DNA of 25,018 nucleotides, from assembly GCA_023406965.1 (NCBI GenBank), contig JAEXTI010000299.1:1-25018 (forward strand). The letters run 5' to 3'. The notes beneath the pieces are model-generated. The model was not told where the DNA came from and searched no databases. It saw only the letters and a list, made by a program, of their open reading frames with translations. The position numbers and the translations under genes were made by a program. Below are positions 15,371 through 22,064 of the stretch, piece by piece. The DNA is from Chloroflexota bacterium. Its GTDB lineage: Bacteria; Chloroflexota; Anaerolineae; Anaerolineales; Anaerolineaceae. Position 1 is the first letter of the stretch, and each line of letters starts with the position of its first letter.

Positions 15371-15518
15371 GGTTTCCTCCAACAAAGTTAAACAAAAAAG
15401 CGGCCACTTGCGGGAGGGATCTGCTCTTCCAGCAGACATCGCGCAGGTGGTCGCTTCGGACGGTGAGTGGACTGACTAAGGATTAGATTGGCGACCGATT
15501 GGCCAAGGTATTTTGTTG
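15371..15518 (-). ncRNA. Candidate cis-regulatory attenuator leader, copy 1
   Basis: The transcript from the promoter at 15525-15553 would carry about 148 nt before the ATG. In order it contains CAAC, ATACCTTGG with a pairing CCAA, GGTCGC (15491-15496), TTAGT, TCACC, then the terminator hairpin. The second leader, at 19553-19683, shows the same blocks in the same order: CAAC, ATACCCTTGG, GGTCGC, TTAGT, CCACC, AGCGACCAC. GGTCGC is the exact complement of GCGACC in the terminator's 5' arm, so two alternative structures are possible. No T-box or known riboswitch consensus is visible. Confidence 0.6.
15393..15455 (-). terminator. Leader terminator/attenuator hairpin, copy 1
   Basis: On the minus strand AGCGACCACCTGCG pairs with CGCAAGTGGCCGCT (12 of 14 pairs) and is followed by TTTTTTG. 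Inside the loop a second perfect 6-bp stem, TCTGCT/AGCAGA, makes a branched structure. It lies between the promoter and the ribosome site of the 172-aa gene, so it would end transcription prematurely unless opened. Confidence 0.75.
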
Positions 15519-15524
15519 TTCCCA

Positions 15525-15553
15525 ATAATAACATGCTATTTTAGCACTGTCAA
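15525..15553 (-). promoter_or_regulatory. Sigma-70-type promoter of the VirB4/Tad unit
   Basis: TTGACA (15548-15553), a 17-bp spacer and TATTAT (15525-15530) read on the minus strand. The -35 is a perfect match and the -10 differs from TATAAT at one base. The spacer contains the palindrome shared with the other promoter. Predicted transcription start is near 15518. Confidence 0.8.
15534..15546. promoter_or_regulatory. Operator-like palindrome, copy 1
   Basis: TGCTATTTTAGCA (5-bp arms TGCTA/TAGCA around TTT) lies wholly within the promoter spacer. An identical 13-mer sits at the same place in the promoter at 19690. A protein bound there would block RNA polymerase, so a shared repressor is likely; its gene is not in the window. 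Confidence 0.65.
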
Positions 15554-15593
15554 ATGAGCGTCGGTGAAATTGCCTTCACATCAGGATCCATAT

Positions 15594-16157
15594 TTATACT
15601 TGTTTATGCGGCGGCACCTCGTACAACCACAGCCGTTCGGTGGCCATCGTCTGCCCGGTGATCAGCTTCCAGGCTTGTTGTGCTTCCAGGTCGAAGAACA
15701 TGCCGGCGTTCACCACCGAGAGTTCCGTCACCGGCACGCGGCGCGGTTGTGAGCCCAATACCCCTACTTCCATCTGGGCCAGGGCACCTTTGCGCCGGCG
15801 GGTGACCGCTTCTAGAAATTTCTGGTGCGGCGTAGGAGTTAATACCAGGCGGCGGCCATCCTGACATAACATCACAACCGCGGGAGCGTCTTTTACCTGC
15901 AAGGTGGTGAGTTTGACGATTTCTACACCCACTCCCCATAAGCGGGCGGTTAAGCCAATCAACCAGCCTTGGGCATCCTCAACGACAACGCTGCGAGAAA
16001 GCTTTTCGCGCTTTAAGCGGATGTCTTGCTCTGTCCAAGCGCGGACTTGTTCGCGCAGCCCCTGAATGGCCTGGCGCTGGCGTTCATTGCCCAGTGAAAT
16101 CGTTACACCCAGGGCTACTAAGGCGGTCACAATCGTGACGGTCAACAGAATTTCCAT
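15594..16157 (-). CDS. Membrane-anchored hypothetical protein, 187 aa
   Basis: MEILLTVTIVTALVALGVTI is a single N-terminal membrane helix. A charged helical segment follows (NERQRQAIQGLREQVRAWTE, QDIRLKREKLSRS, residues about 23-55) that could form a coiled coil. The C-terminal 130 residues are mixed alpha/beta and soluble, with VVMLCQDGRRLVLTPTPH as the clearest strand-turn-strand. I recognise no family. The gene lies 24 bases downstream of the Ig-repeat surface protein gene and is the last gene of the first transcription unit; the second promoter follows 40 bases later. The cell-side orientation of the soluble domain is unclear from charge distribution. Confidence 0.65.
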   Translation of the reverse strand: MEILLTVTIVTALVALGVTISLGNERQRQAIQGLREQVRAWTEQDIRLKREKLSRSVVVEDAQGWLIGLTARLWGVGVEIVKLTTLQVKDAPAVVMLCQDGRRLVLTPTPHQKFLEAVTRRRKGALAQMEVGVLGSQPRRVPVTELSVVNAGMFFDLEAQQAWKLITGQTMATERLWLYEVPPHKQV

Positions 16158-16181
16158 ATCAATCTCCTTTGAAAAAATGGA

Positions 16182-18794
16182 TCAATCGTCCGGATGAGTC
16201 ATCCGGCTGATTTGTTTACTCAGACGTTGGATTTCTTCGGGACGCGGATCAAGTGCAGCGCTGATCGCAAATACCAGCAACAAACCGATACCGCTCAAGA
16301 TGGCCAAACACAACCCCTTCGTATACTGTTTTTCGGGGACGGTTGAGATGGGTGTAGGTTGGCGGAGAGAGGGCAGCGTCATCGTAGGAATCGGCGTGGT
16401 CACGGATAGAGTTGGGGTGGGAGAACCGGTGGTAATCGACACCACGGTGACACTCGCCGTTTGGGTTGGCAGAAGCGTGACCATCTTCGTGGGTCGTGCT
16501 GTTCCGGTTGGGAAACGAAGCGGAAATTGGGTCGAGGTAGCCATCGGGGTGGGCGTGGGCGGTTCTGGAACCACGATGACTGCTTCAGCCCTTGCCGATA
16601 ACCCGGCCTCGTCGATCGCGATGACTTCCACCGGGTATTCTCCAACCGGGGCCAATGCTGTACCGAAATGTTGGTCCCAGACGACTGCGCGAGGATAAGA
16701 ATCCGGCTCATAGTTGGTAGTCAACACCGGCCAGCGATTCAGCGGATCGCGGATCGTAATTTGCACCGACCGCACCGGTACGTCCCCGACATCGACGACC
16801 AGCCTGCCGCTTTCTTCGACAAGCCAGCGCGGTTGTAGCGTGATCACTGGCCCGCGGTTGGCAACCGTCACCGGCAGTTGGATCGTCGTTACATTTCCGG
16901 CTTGATCTGTGATGCGAGCGTGGAGGAGTTGTTTCCCGCCGTTGGCCTGGAGCGTGTCCCACTCATAGCTCCAGTTGCCGCCGGGAGTAACGCTAGCCGC
17001 CTGCCAGGTCAAGCCCCCGTCCGGCGAAACTTCCACCCGATGCAATCCAGACAGATTATCCTCTGCCCAGCCAGTCACCTGCACGATCTGGCTCAAGAGC
17101 GAGCCTATCTCCGGGAGGGTGATCGCTCCGCTCGGCGCGGTCTGGTCGATGGAGATCGTCAGGCTGTCATGGGTGAGATTTCCAGCCTGGTCTTTGGCGC
17201 GAAATGCTAATTCGTACATGCCATCTTCGTCCAGAGAAAGGCGATCCGCCGCCTGCCAGTCGGCATCACCGACACGTAAGGCCAGTTCTGCAATCCCGGC
17301 TGTATCGTCTTCCGCCACCAGACTCACATCCACAGGGGAAATATACCATTTGGCCAGTCCGGGTTGCCCTTCGATGAGACTGGATATATTCGGTGGAGTG
17401 CTGTCGATCCGGAACATTCCTCCGGTGTTGCTTGTATGACCGGCGTAGTCACTTGCTCGTACCTCGATGGTATGAATGCCATCCCCGATAACCGTTACCT
17501 GATCGGTTGTCTGCCAGTCCCCATCGTCCACACGTACTTCTACTTCCCGTACCCCGGAGACCCCATCTTCCGCCTGTACTGTGACTTCCACCGAATCGCT
17601 TACATACCAGTCGGCTTCTCCATACGTGCCTTCTTCATTTAAAGTCAGCGTTGGGCCTAGAAGGTCAATGGAGAGCTTGTGCGTCTGTTGCGTTGTATTC
17701 CCGGCTACATCCATGGTACGGAACTGGACATCAAACACACCATCTTGATCCAGCACCAGAGGGCTGGCCTGCCAGGCTCCGCCGTCGATGCGGATCATGG
17801 CCGAGGCCAATCCGGAGGTCAAATCCGAACCACTTACAGACAGCGTCACCGGTTTGGCGTACCAACCGTCTGAATCGTCTGGGGCGGGAACATCGACCAC
17901 GAGAGTAGGTGGAGTCGTGTCCACCCGCACAGTTGTCGTGGTTGTGTTGGTGTTGCCGGCGCGGTCGGTGGCCTGTACCTGTACGGTATGAATACCTTCT
18001 CCCAGCGAAAGTGGATAATCCGTTCGCCAGCCCTGACTGTCGATCTGCCACTGCATCTGCTGAACCCCAGAAGTGGCATCATTGGCAGCCGGTGATGCTT
18101 GCACATTGGCAACATGCCAGCCACTCTGACCGGATGGAGGAGGGACCGCGAGTGAGACAGTCGGAGCAAGCGTGTCCACCTGTAGGGTGCGGCTGCCCTT
18201 GGCGCTGGTGTCCCCGTAGGTGGAGTGCGCCCAGAACTCGAGCGTGGAAGCGCCTTCTGGGGGAGTCCAACCGCATGTCACCGAGGGCGCGTCGGCAGGA
18301 TCGCATAGGATCCCCGGATTGCCCTCGATGAAGGTGATGACTTTCCCGCCTACCGGTTCGTTGGCGCTAAAATTCACTCGCGCCCCGCCGCGGCACCAGC
18401 CGTTCGAGCCGGGTGTCCCGCAGGTGAAGGTCGAGGAAACCGTGGCTTCCGGATCGGACTCCCCTTCCTCTGTGTAGCAGTAACGGGTAGTCACTGTGCC
18501 CGACCAACACGATCCGGGATGCGCCCCGCACCAGCCATTCGGATAGAGGGTTCCTGAGTTACACCAGTACTCCTGCTGCTCCGGGCTGGGGTCGGTTGAG
18601 CAGTGCGTGTCCAGGCGGCAGAAGCGCACCCCGCCCGGGCCGGAGACCTTTTCCAGTTCAATGTAGTCTCGGGTGGGATCGCGGATGGTTTCGGATTCGC
18701 GCTGTGGACCGATGTAATGGGCCACGGCTGTGCTGGTCAAGATCAGCAGTAGAGTAAAGAGCAACAGGATTATTCGTCGCAGGGTATGTTTCAT
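16182..18794 (-). CDS. Surface-anchored multi-Ig-domain protein, 870 aa
   Basis: A signal peptide (residues 1-25, MKHTLRRIILLLFTLLLILT) leads a Cys-rich head at about 45-175 (more than ten Cys). Four or five Ig-like repeats of about 90 residues follow, to about 545. Each carries a D-x-x-x-GV/I-x-x-x-x-x-x-x-D-x-x-W-Q core and an A-x-D-x-AGN turn, as in OmpL47-type Ig-like domains. Further Ig-like domains run to about 740, then a Thr/Pro stalk (743-821) and a membrane helix (828-847) with a basic tail. This is the build of a wall-spanning adhesin or stalk protein. GAGGTG precedes ATG at 18794; the GTG two codons earlier would overlap that site. The pilus-gene context suggests a role in surface contact. 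Confidence 0.82.
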   Translation of the reverse strand: MKHTLRRIILLLFTLLLILTSTAVAHYIGPQRESETIRDPTRDYIELEKVSGPGGVRFCRLDTHCSTDPSPEQQEYWCNSGTLYPNGWCGAHPGSCWSGTVTTRYCYTEEGESDPEATVSSTFTCGTPGSNGWCRGGARVNFSANEPVGGKVITFIEGNPGILCDPADAPSVTCGWTPPEGASTLEFWAHSTYGDTSAKGSRTLQVDTLAPTVSLAVPPPSGQSGWHVANVQASPAANDATSGVQQMQWQIDSQGWRTDYPLSLGEGIHTVQVQATDRAGNTNTTTTTVRVDTTPPTLVVDVPAPDDSDGWYAKPVTLSVSGSDLTSGLASAMIRIDGGAWQASPLVLDQDGVFDVQFRTMDVAGNTTQQTHKLSIDLLGPTLTLNEEGTYGEADWYVSDSVEVTVQAEDGVSGVREVEVRVDDGDWQTTDQVTVIGDGIHTIEVRASDYAGHTSNTGGMFRIDSTPPNISSLIEGQPGLAKWYISPVDVSLVAEDDTAGIAELALRVGDADWQAADRLSLDEDGMYELAFRAKDQAGNLTHDSLTISIDQTAPSGAITLPEIGSLLSQIVQVTGWAEDNLSGLHRVEVSPDGGLTWQAASVTPGGNWSYEWDTLQANGGKQLLHARITDQAGNVTTIQLPVTVANRGPVITLQPRWLVEESGRLVVDVGDVPVRSVQITIRDPLNRWPVLTTNYEPDSYPRAVVWDQHFGTALAPVGEYPVEVIAIDEAGLSARAEAVIVVPEPPTPTPMATSTQFPLRFPTGTARPTKMVTLLPTQTASVTVVSITTGSPTPTLSVTTPIPTMTLPSLRQPTPISTVPEKQYTKGLCLAILSGIGLLLVFAISAALDPRPEEIQRLSKQISRMTHPDD

Positions 18795-18807
18795 AGACAC
18801 CTCTAGG

Positions 18808-18924
18808 TTAGCGCGAGTCCGAGATTAGCCGGATAATGAACGAAATCAGGATGCCCAAGCCGGTTCCGCAGGCCAGGCCGGTCCAGAATATCTGCTGGGT
18901 CAGAACTATGCCGTGTGTCTCCAT
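18808..18924 (-). CDS. Small membrane peptide, 38 aa
   Basis: METHGIVLTQQIFWTGLACG then TGLGILISFIIRLISDSR: one glycine-rich hydrophobic helix (about residues 11-33). ATG at 18924 lies one base after the stop of the 208-aa gene (TGAAATG), a common arrangement for coupled genes. An in-frame ATG at 18936 would add four residues and overlap. The gene ends 13 bases before the large Ig-repeat protein start, so the three are co-transcribed. It is too short to assign; it could be a membrane anchor or partner subunit. It may be non-coding, but the exact fit between its neighbours favours a gene. Confidence 0.5.
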   Translation of the reverse strand: METHGIVLTQQIFWTGLACGTGLGILISFIIRLISDSR

Positions 18925-18925
18925 T

Positions 18926-19552
18926 TCACCAACCATCCAGTTCAATGGTCCAGGTGAGTACACCGTTTTGATAGCGCGATGGAAATATCCCCGTGCGGAC
19001 AAAGACGTTACTCAATCCGTATGTAAAGTCCTTATCGCCATCCAGTAGAAGGCCTGGCTGGAGTGCTTCGACAATCCGAGTCAAATGGCACCGCCCGCTC
19101 AATGCGGCTTGACACCAGGATTGATCCACAGACTCAGGAGTGCCGGGAACCCTCAGTACAATGCGACGGGGTTTGGAGAATTCGTTTCTCAGTTCATGAG
19201 GGTTAAGTGAGCCTTCGACCCAGGTTTCATAGCTTCCGTCAGGATTGGTGATCCCAACGGCTGCCCAAAGCTTGTTTTTCCCGTAGCTGATTTCTATCAG
19301 GTCGACAGATTCCGAGAACAGGTGTTTCGTGGAAATACTTCCCACGGTTGTTGCGTCAAGATGCCATGCATCGCTGTGGTAGTAGGGTTGGTTGTTTGTG
19401 ATTATTGGGAGGGACTGGCTTGTGGTTTCTGGTGCAGGTTTTGCTGGCAGCGAAGCCGCCGTGGTTAACAGAGCCAGGGCAAGCATGCTAATCGCCCAAA
19501 AGAGATGCTTGAGTGAGGAGGTTTTGACAGGTTGTATTGGGTCTATTTTCAT
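18926..19552 (-). CDS. Exported or membrane-anchored protein of unknown function, 208 aa
   Basis: After MKIDPIQPVKTSSLKHLFW comes a hydrophobic segment (residues 18-36, AISMLALALLTTAASLPAKP) that could be a signal peptide or an anchor. The mature 170 residues hold a Cys pair (SWCQAALSGRCHLT) and end in strands VFVRTGIFP and VLTWTIELDGW. Its layout (short N-terminus, one hydrophobic helix, C-x8-C near the middle, terminal beta strands) resembles the 172-aa protein that heads the second unit, and the two genes share promoter and leader structure. I cannot show homology by eye. GGAG six bases before ATG at 19552 supports this start over an upstream one at 19576 inside the terminator's U-tract. 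Confidence 0.65.
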   Translation of the reverse strand: MKIDPIQPVKTSSLKHLFWAISMLALALLTTAASLPAKPAPETTSQSLPIITNNQPYYHSDAWHLDATTVGSISTKHLFSESVDLIEISYGKNKLWAAVGITNPDGSYETWVEGSLNPHELRNEFSKPRRIVLRVPGTPESVDQSWCQAALSGRCHLTRIVEALQPGLLLDGDKDFTYGLSNVFVRTGIFPSRYQNGVLTWTIELDGW

Positions 19553-19683
19553 AAATGCTCCAGATTGAGAAAACAAAAAGAGCGACCACAGGTACGGTCA
19601 GATACCGTACAAGTGGTCGCTGCTTTGGTGGGGGATACTAATCTAGGCTTTTCTTGCGACCTGGAAACCAAGGGTATAAAGTT
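19553..19683 (-). ncRNA. Candidate cis-regulatory attenuator leader, copy 2
   Basis: About 131 nt lie between the predicted start of transcription and the ATG of the 208-aa gene. The conserved blocks CAAC, ATACCCTTGG with a pairing CCAGG, GGTCGC (19656-19661), TTAGT and CCACC lead into the terminator. GGTCGC can pair with GCGACC in the terminator 5' arm, giving an antiterminator. Spacer sequences differ from copy 1 while the pairing elements are kept. Confidence 0.6.
19574..19621 (-). terminator. Leader terminator/attenuator hairpin, copy 2
   Basis: A near-perfect stem: AGCGACCAC pairs with GTGGTCGCT, then a 2-nt internal loop on each side, then GTACGGT pairs with ACCGTAC around a 5-nt loop. 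CTTTTTG follows. It is a textbook intrinsic terminator, placed before rather than after a gene, only about 20 bases upstream of the start codon. Confidence 0.8.
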
Positions 19684-19689
19684 GCACAA

Positions 19690-19718
19690 AATATATCATG
19701 CTATTTTAGCATTGTCAA
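19690..19718 (-). promoter_or_regulatory. Sigma-70-type promoter of the surface-protein unit
   Basis: TTGACA (19713-19718), a 17-bp spacer and TATATT (19690-19695) on the minus strand. The 13-bp palindrome and flanking bases match the promoter at 15525-15553 almost base for base. The predicted start is near 19683. Confidence 0.78.
19699..19711. promoter_or_regulatory. Operator-like palindrome, copy 2
   Basis: TGCTATTTTAGCA, identical to the 13-mer at 15534-15546 and in the same position between -35 and -10. The larger shared string CATGCTATTTTAGCA continues on both copies to TGTCAAA with one base difference. Confidence 0.65.
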
Positions 19719-19879
19719 ACATAAGATGCGGAATAACCATTCTATCATCTCCCCCACTGGGAAGTGAAATCGCTTATTACAACAAGCGCCATTGGTTATT
19801 TACTGCGCAAAATTTGTTTCGCACTTTCCATTAACTTGTTTTGCAGTGTAGTGTGAATTTTTCCACATGTTGCTAAAAG

Positions 19880-20325
19880 TCACCATCTAGGCTGTCGTCG
19901 CAGGAGAAGATGCGAGCAAGCATGGGATGATGATATATAGGTGGGGTATGGCGGGGGCAGCATGGCAAGTTGCACATCAATTGCCCCACTAAAACAAATC
20001 TCTGTGACAAAAGTGTAAGGTGCTTCAGCAAAATTATTTACTAGAATCATCTCTGTAGTATACAATTCAGGTAAGGGGCAAGAAGATCTGTATCACTACT
20101 ACGTGTGCTGTCCCAGCTTTTTACTTTCAAATATTGGTACACAACTTGATATTTTTTGTCTACTTCTTTGTAAGGGCGGATAGAGAAGTTCGATTCCTTG
20201 AAATTCATTAGCTCCACAAAAACCATCTCAAACCCCGGCAATTCGGAGGCAGTCTTGGATCACACCACCAAGTCAGCAATCATTCGCGTTTTCGGCCTGT
20301 CACGCATTACGCTGAGAGCATTCAT
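19880..20325 (-). pseudogene. Possible decayed ORF, family not recognised
   Basis: An open frame from ATG at 20325 reads MNALSVMRDRPKTRMIADLV, meets a stop, and continues in the same frame with FEMVFVELMNFKESNFSIRP and DTDLLAPYLNCILQR to a stop at 20047. Another frame overlapping by 19 bases continues with MILVNNFAEAPYTFVTEICF to 19880. The amino-acid composition looks protein-like, and the base composition is more AT-rich than the pilus operon. I recognise no family and see no ribosome site. It may be a broken gene displaced when the neighbouring insertion sequence arrived. The rest of 19720-20380 shows nothing else I can support. Confidence 0.3.
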
Positions 20326-20381
20326 CGGAAAAATAATTAGTCTTCAAGTCATATTTTCAATTGTAGCTTCTAGTTTAGTTT

Positions 20382-20437
20382 TGGTGCAAAACTCAAGAAA
20401 ACCGGCATAGAACGGGTGAAGAACGGGTTTTGCACCA
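20382..20437. repeat. Perfect 11-bp inverted repeat at the left IS end
   Basis: TGGTGCAAAAC (20382-20392) and GTTTTGCACCA (20427-20437) are perfect inverted copies 34 bp apart, both outside the transposase gene. The inner copy duplicates the terminal repeat, so the left end carries two potential transposase binding sites, or a hairpin in the transposase 3' untranslated region. Confidence 0.55.
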
Positions 20438-20473
20438 GCTTATCGAACATTGACAATCGAATACCTCCATTTG

Positions 20474-21853
20474 TTACGCTCGACCCATCACAGCCAGGTT
20501 TCCTACGATCACGCTCCAACCAACCCAACGCTGAAAGCCAGAAAAACCACGATCGATACAACGTCTGAGGCCATGCGCTCTTTTCAGAACACTGATCCGA
20601 CCTTCTACGCCCGCATGCCACTTCCTGCCTTCTACAAACCATTCCTGCCTCTCGTGCTCTCGCCTCTCCTTGGATTTATATCCGCGCTTAGGAAGTACAA
20701 CATGCTTAACGCCCAGGTCTTTGGCGAATTGCTCATTGTCGGCTGAATATAGCCCACGATCTGCACTGGCTTGCTCGGGTGGTGCGCCAAACGTCTCTAC
20801 ATGCGCCGTCAAACTCGGCTCCCATTGAGTTTCATCATTCGGATTGCCATCCAGAATTCGGTAGTGGCTCACGATACCGCCATCTACTTCATCAAGCCAA
20901 ATCTTATGCCCATAATCCACTGGATGATTTTCCTTCCCACGACAAATCACATCCGTGTGGGGTTCGAAAATGCTCAAGACCTTCTCGTGGGCAGGCACGC
21001 TCTCCTCTTGAAGGACCCGCCGTTTGGTTTGGTCGACCACTTTCTCGGCTAAAGCCTCAAAGGTTGCCAGGGTTTGTTTCATGCGTTCGGCGACCTTCCC
21101 GGTTTGTTTCCCAAGCTGTTCCTTCATCTGACCAGCCTGTTGGATGGTTTTCTCAGCCATGGTGATCAATGCCTGATATTGCTCTTTCCCGGCTTCTCGA
21201 GCTTCATCCGTGCGTTTGCGCAGTATTTCGCCGATCTTGCGAGCCGTTTGACGGGCCGCTTGCGTGAAATCTTCCAGCTTCTCTACCACCTGATCCTGGG
21301 TTTTCTCGATGACCTTCCTGGCTTTTTCGATGTTCCTGGCCAACACCCGAACGCTATCCGCTAGCTGGCGACTGTCACTGGGAACATGAATGTTCGTCTC
21401 AACCACTGTCCCATCCGTCCGCAGCTTCTTGCTGCTGGTCACCTGGCTTTTCACCGCCAACACTGTGATCCGTGCATTGAATTTCTCTAACGTCTCCGGC
21501 TGGATCAGGTTTGCTAATCGGATCAGCGTCGTATCGTCTGGTACCGGGTTCAGGTATACGCGACAAAATTTTCTCAATCTCAGGCTGTCGCCAACCTGCC
21601 TCTCGGTCTCAGCATAGCTGTACTGATACAGTCGTTTTACAACCAGCATACGCAAGGCCACATCCACAGGCGTCGAATTCCTCCCTGTCGCCATACTCTT
21701 CGGTCGCCGTTTGGACTAATCCTCTCGGATCAACCGGTACAGTTCTTCGTCTTCCAAGAGAAAATCGATCTTCGTCAACACGGGATCCATTTTTGGAAAA
21801 TACACACTGATTTCATCAAATTGCTTGTCAACCGGGTAGCGTTCGCGTAACAT
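20474..21853 (-). pseudogene. ISNCY-like transposase interrupted by an amber codon
   Basis: One frame of 460 codons encodes a DDE-type transposase with PVDKQFDEI near the start, then LEDEELYRLIRED, a TAG stop at 21716-21718, and SKRRPKSMATGRNSTPVDVA. Conserved landmarks follow: LVVKRLYQYSYAETER, VPDDTTLIRLANLI, LRTDGTVVETNIH (first Asp), ADRGLYSADN (second Asp), KRGYKSKERREHERQ and EGRISVLKRAHGLRR (Glu). A helical insert of about 110 residues lies between the first and second Asp. AAGGAGG precedes ATG at 21853. The frame is otherwise intact, so the nonsense mutation is recent. A shorter start at 21694 after the stop would lack the N-terminal region of the family. Confidence 0.82.
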
Positions 21854-22064
21854 TGGGGGGAGCCTCCTTGGTTGGATTTGGCCTGGTAACCAATCTTGTA
21901 CCAAAGAGGCTTTCCTTTTGTCAATTGTTACTGTGCTGCGCTGCGCGTTTCGCACCAGAAACTAACTACAACCCATAACTTTTTCCGGAGGTTAATTTAT
22001 AATGGGGCAACTACCCCATGAGTACCGAGAAAAACTAAACACCCCAATCGAGAGAGGAATCCTC

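Larger units (their letters stand above)
20382..21957 (-). mobile_element. ISNCY-like insertion sequence
   Basis: The element is bounded by TGGTGCAAAAC at 20382-20392 and GTTTCGCACCA at 21947-21957, which are inverted copies with one mismatch. Beyond them TTAGTTT and AAACTAA and the outer TTGTAG and CTACAA also mirror each other, so the true ends may lie up to about 20 bases outside. I see no convincing target-site duplication. The only gene is a minus-strand transposase with an in-frame stop, so the copy is probably dead. Confidence 0.7.

Noticed and set aside
15371..15518. T-box or known riboswitch in the leader
   Set aside because: I see no T-box sequence (AGGGTGG-x-ACCGCG) or specifier stem and no recognised riboswitch core; the genes downstream are not amino-acid or tRNA related.
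19135..19300. tRNA or rRNA genes anywhere in the window
   Set aside because: No cloverleaf, TTCGAATC-type T-arm with matching acceptor stem, or rRNA signature was found on either strand.
927..19552. A conjugative transfer (ICE) module
   Set aside because: There is a VirB4-like ATPase, but no relaxase, no VirD4 coupling protein, no origin of transfer and no intact integrase; the recombinase here is a fragment.
22002..22064. ATG at 22002 as start of the protease gene
   Set aside because: It has a good Shine-Dalgarno site, but it sits inside a TATAAT and would place 21 polar residues before the signal peptide; kept only as an alternative.
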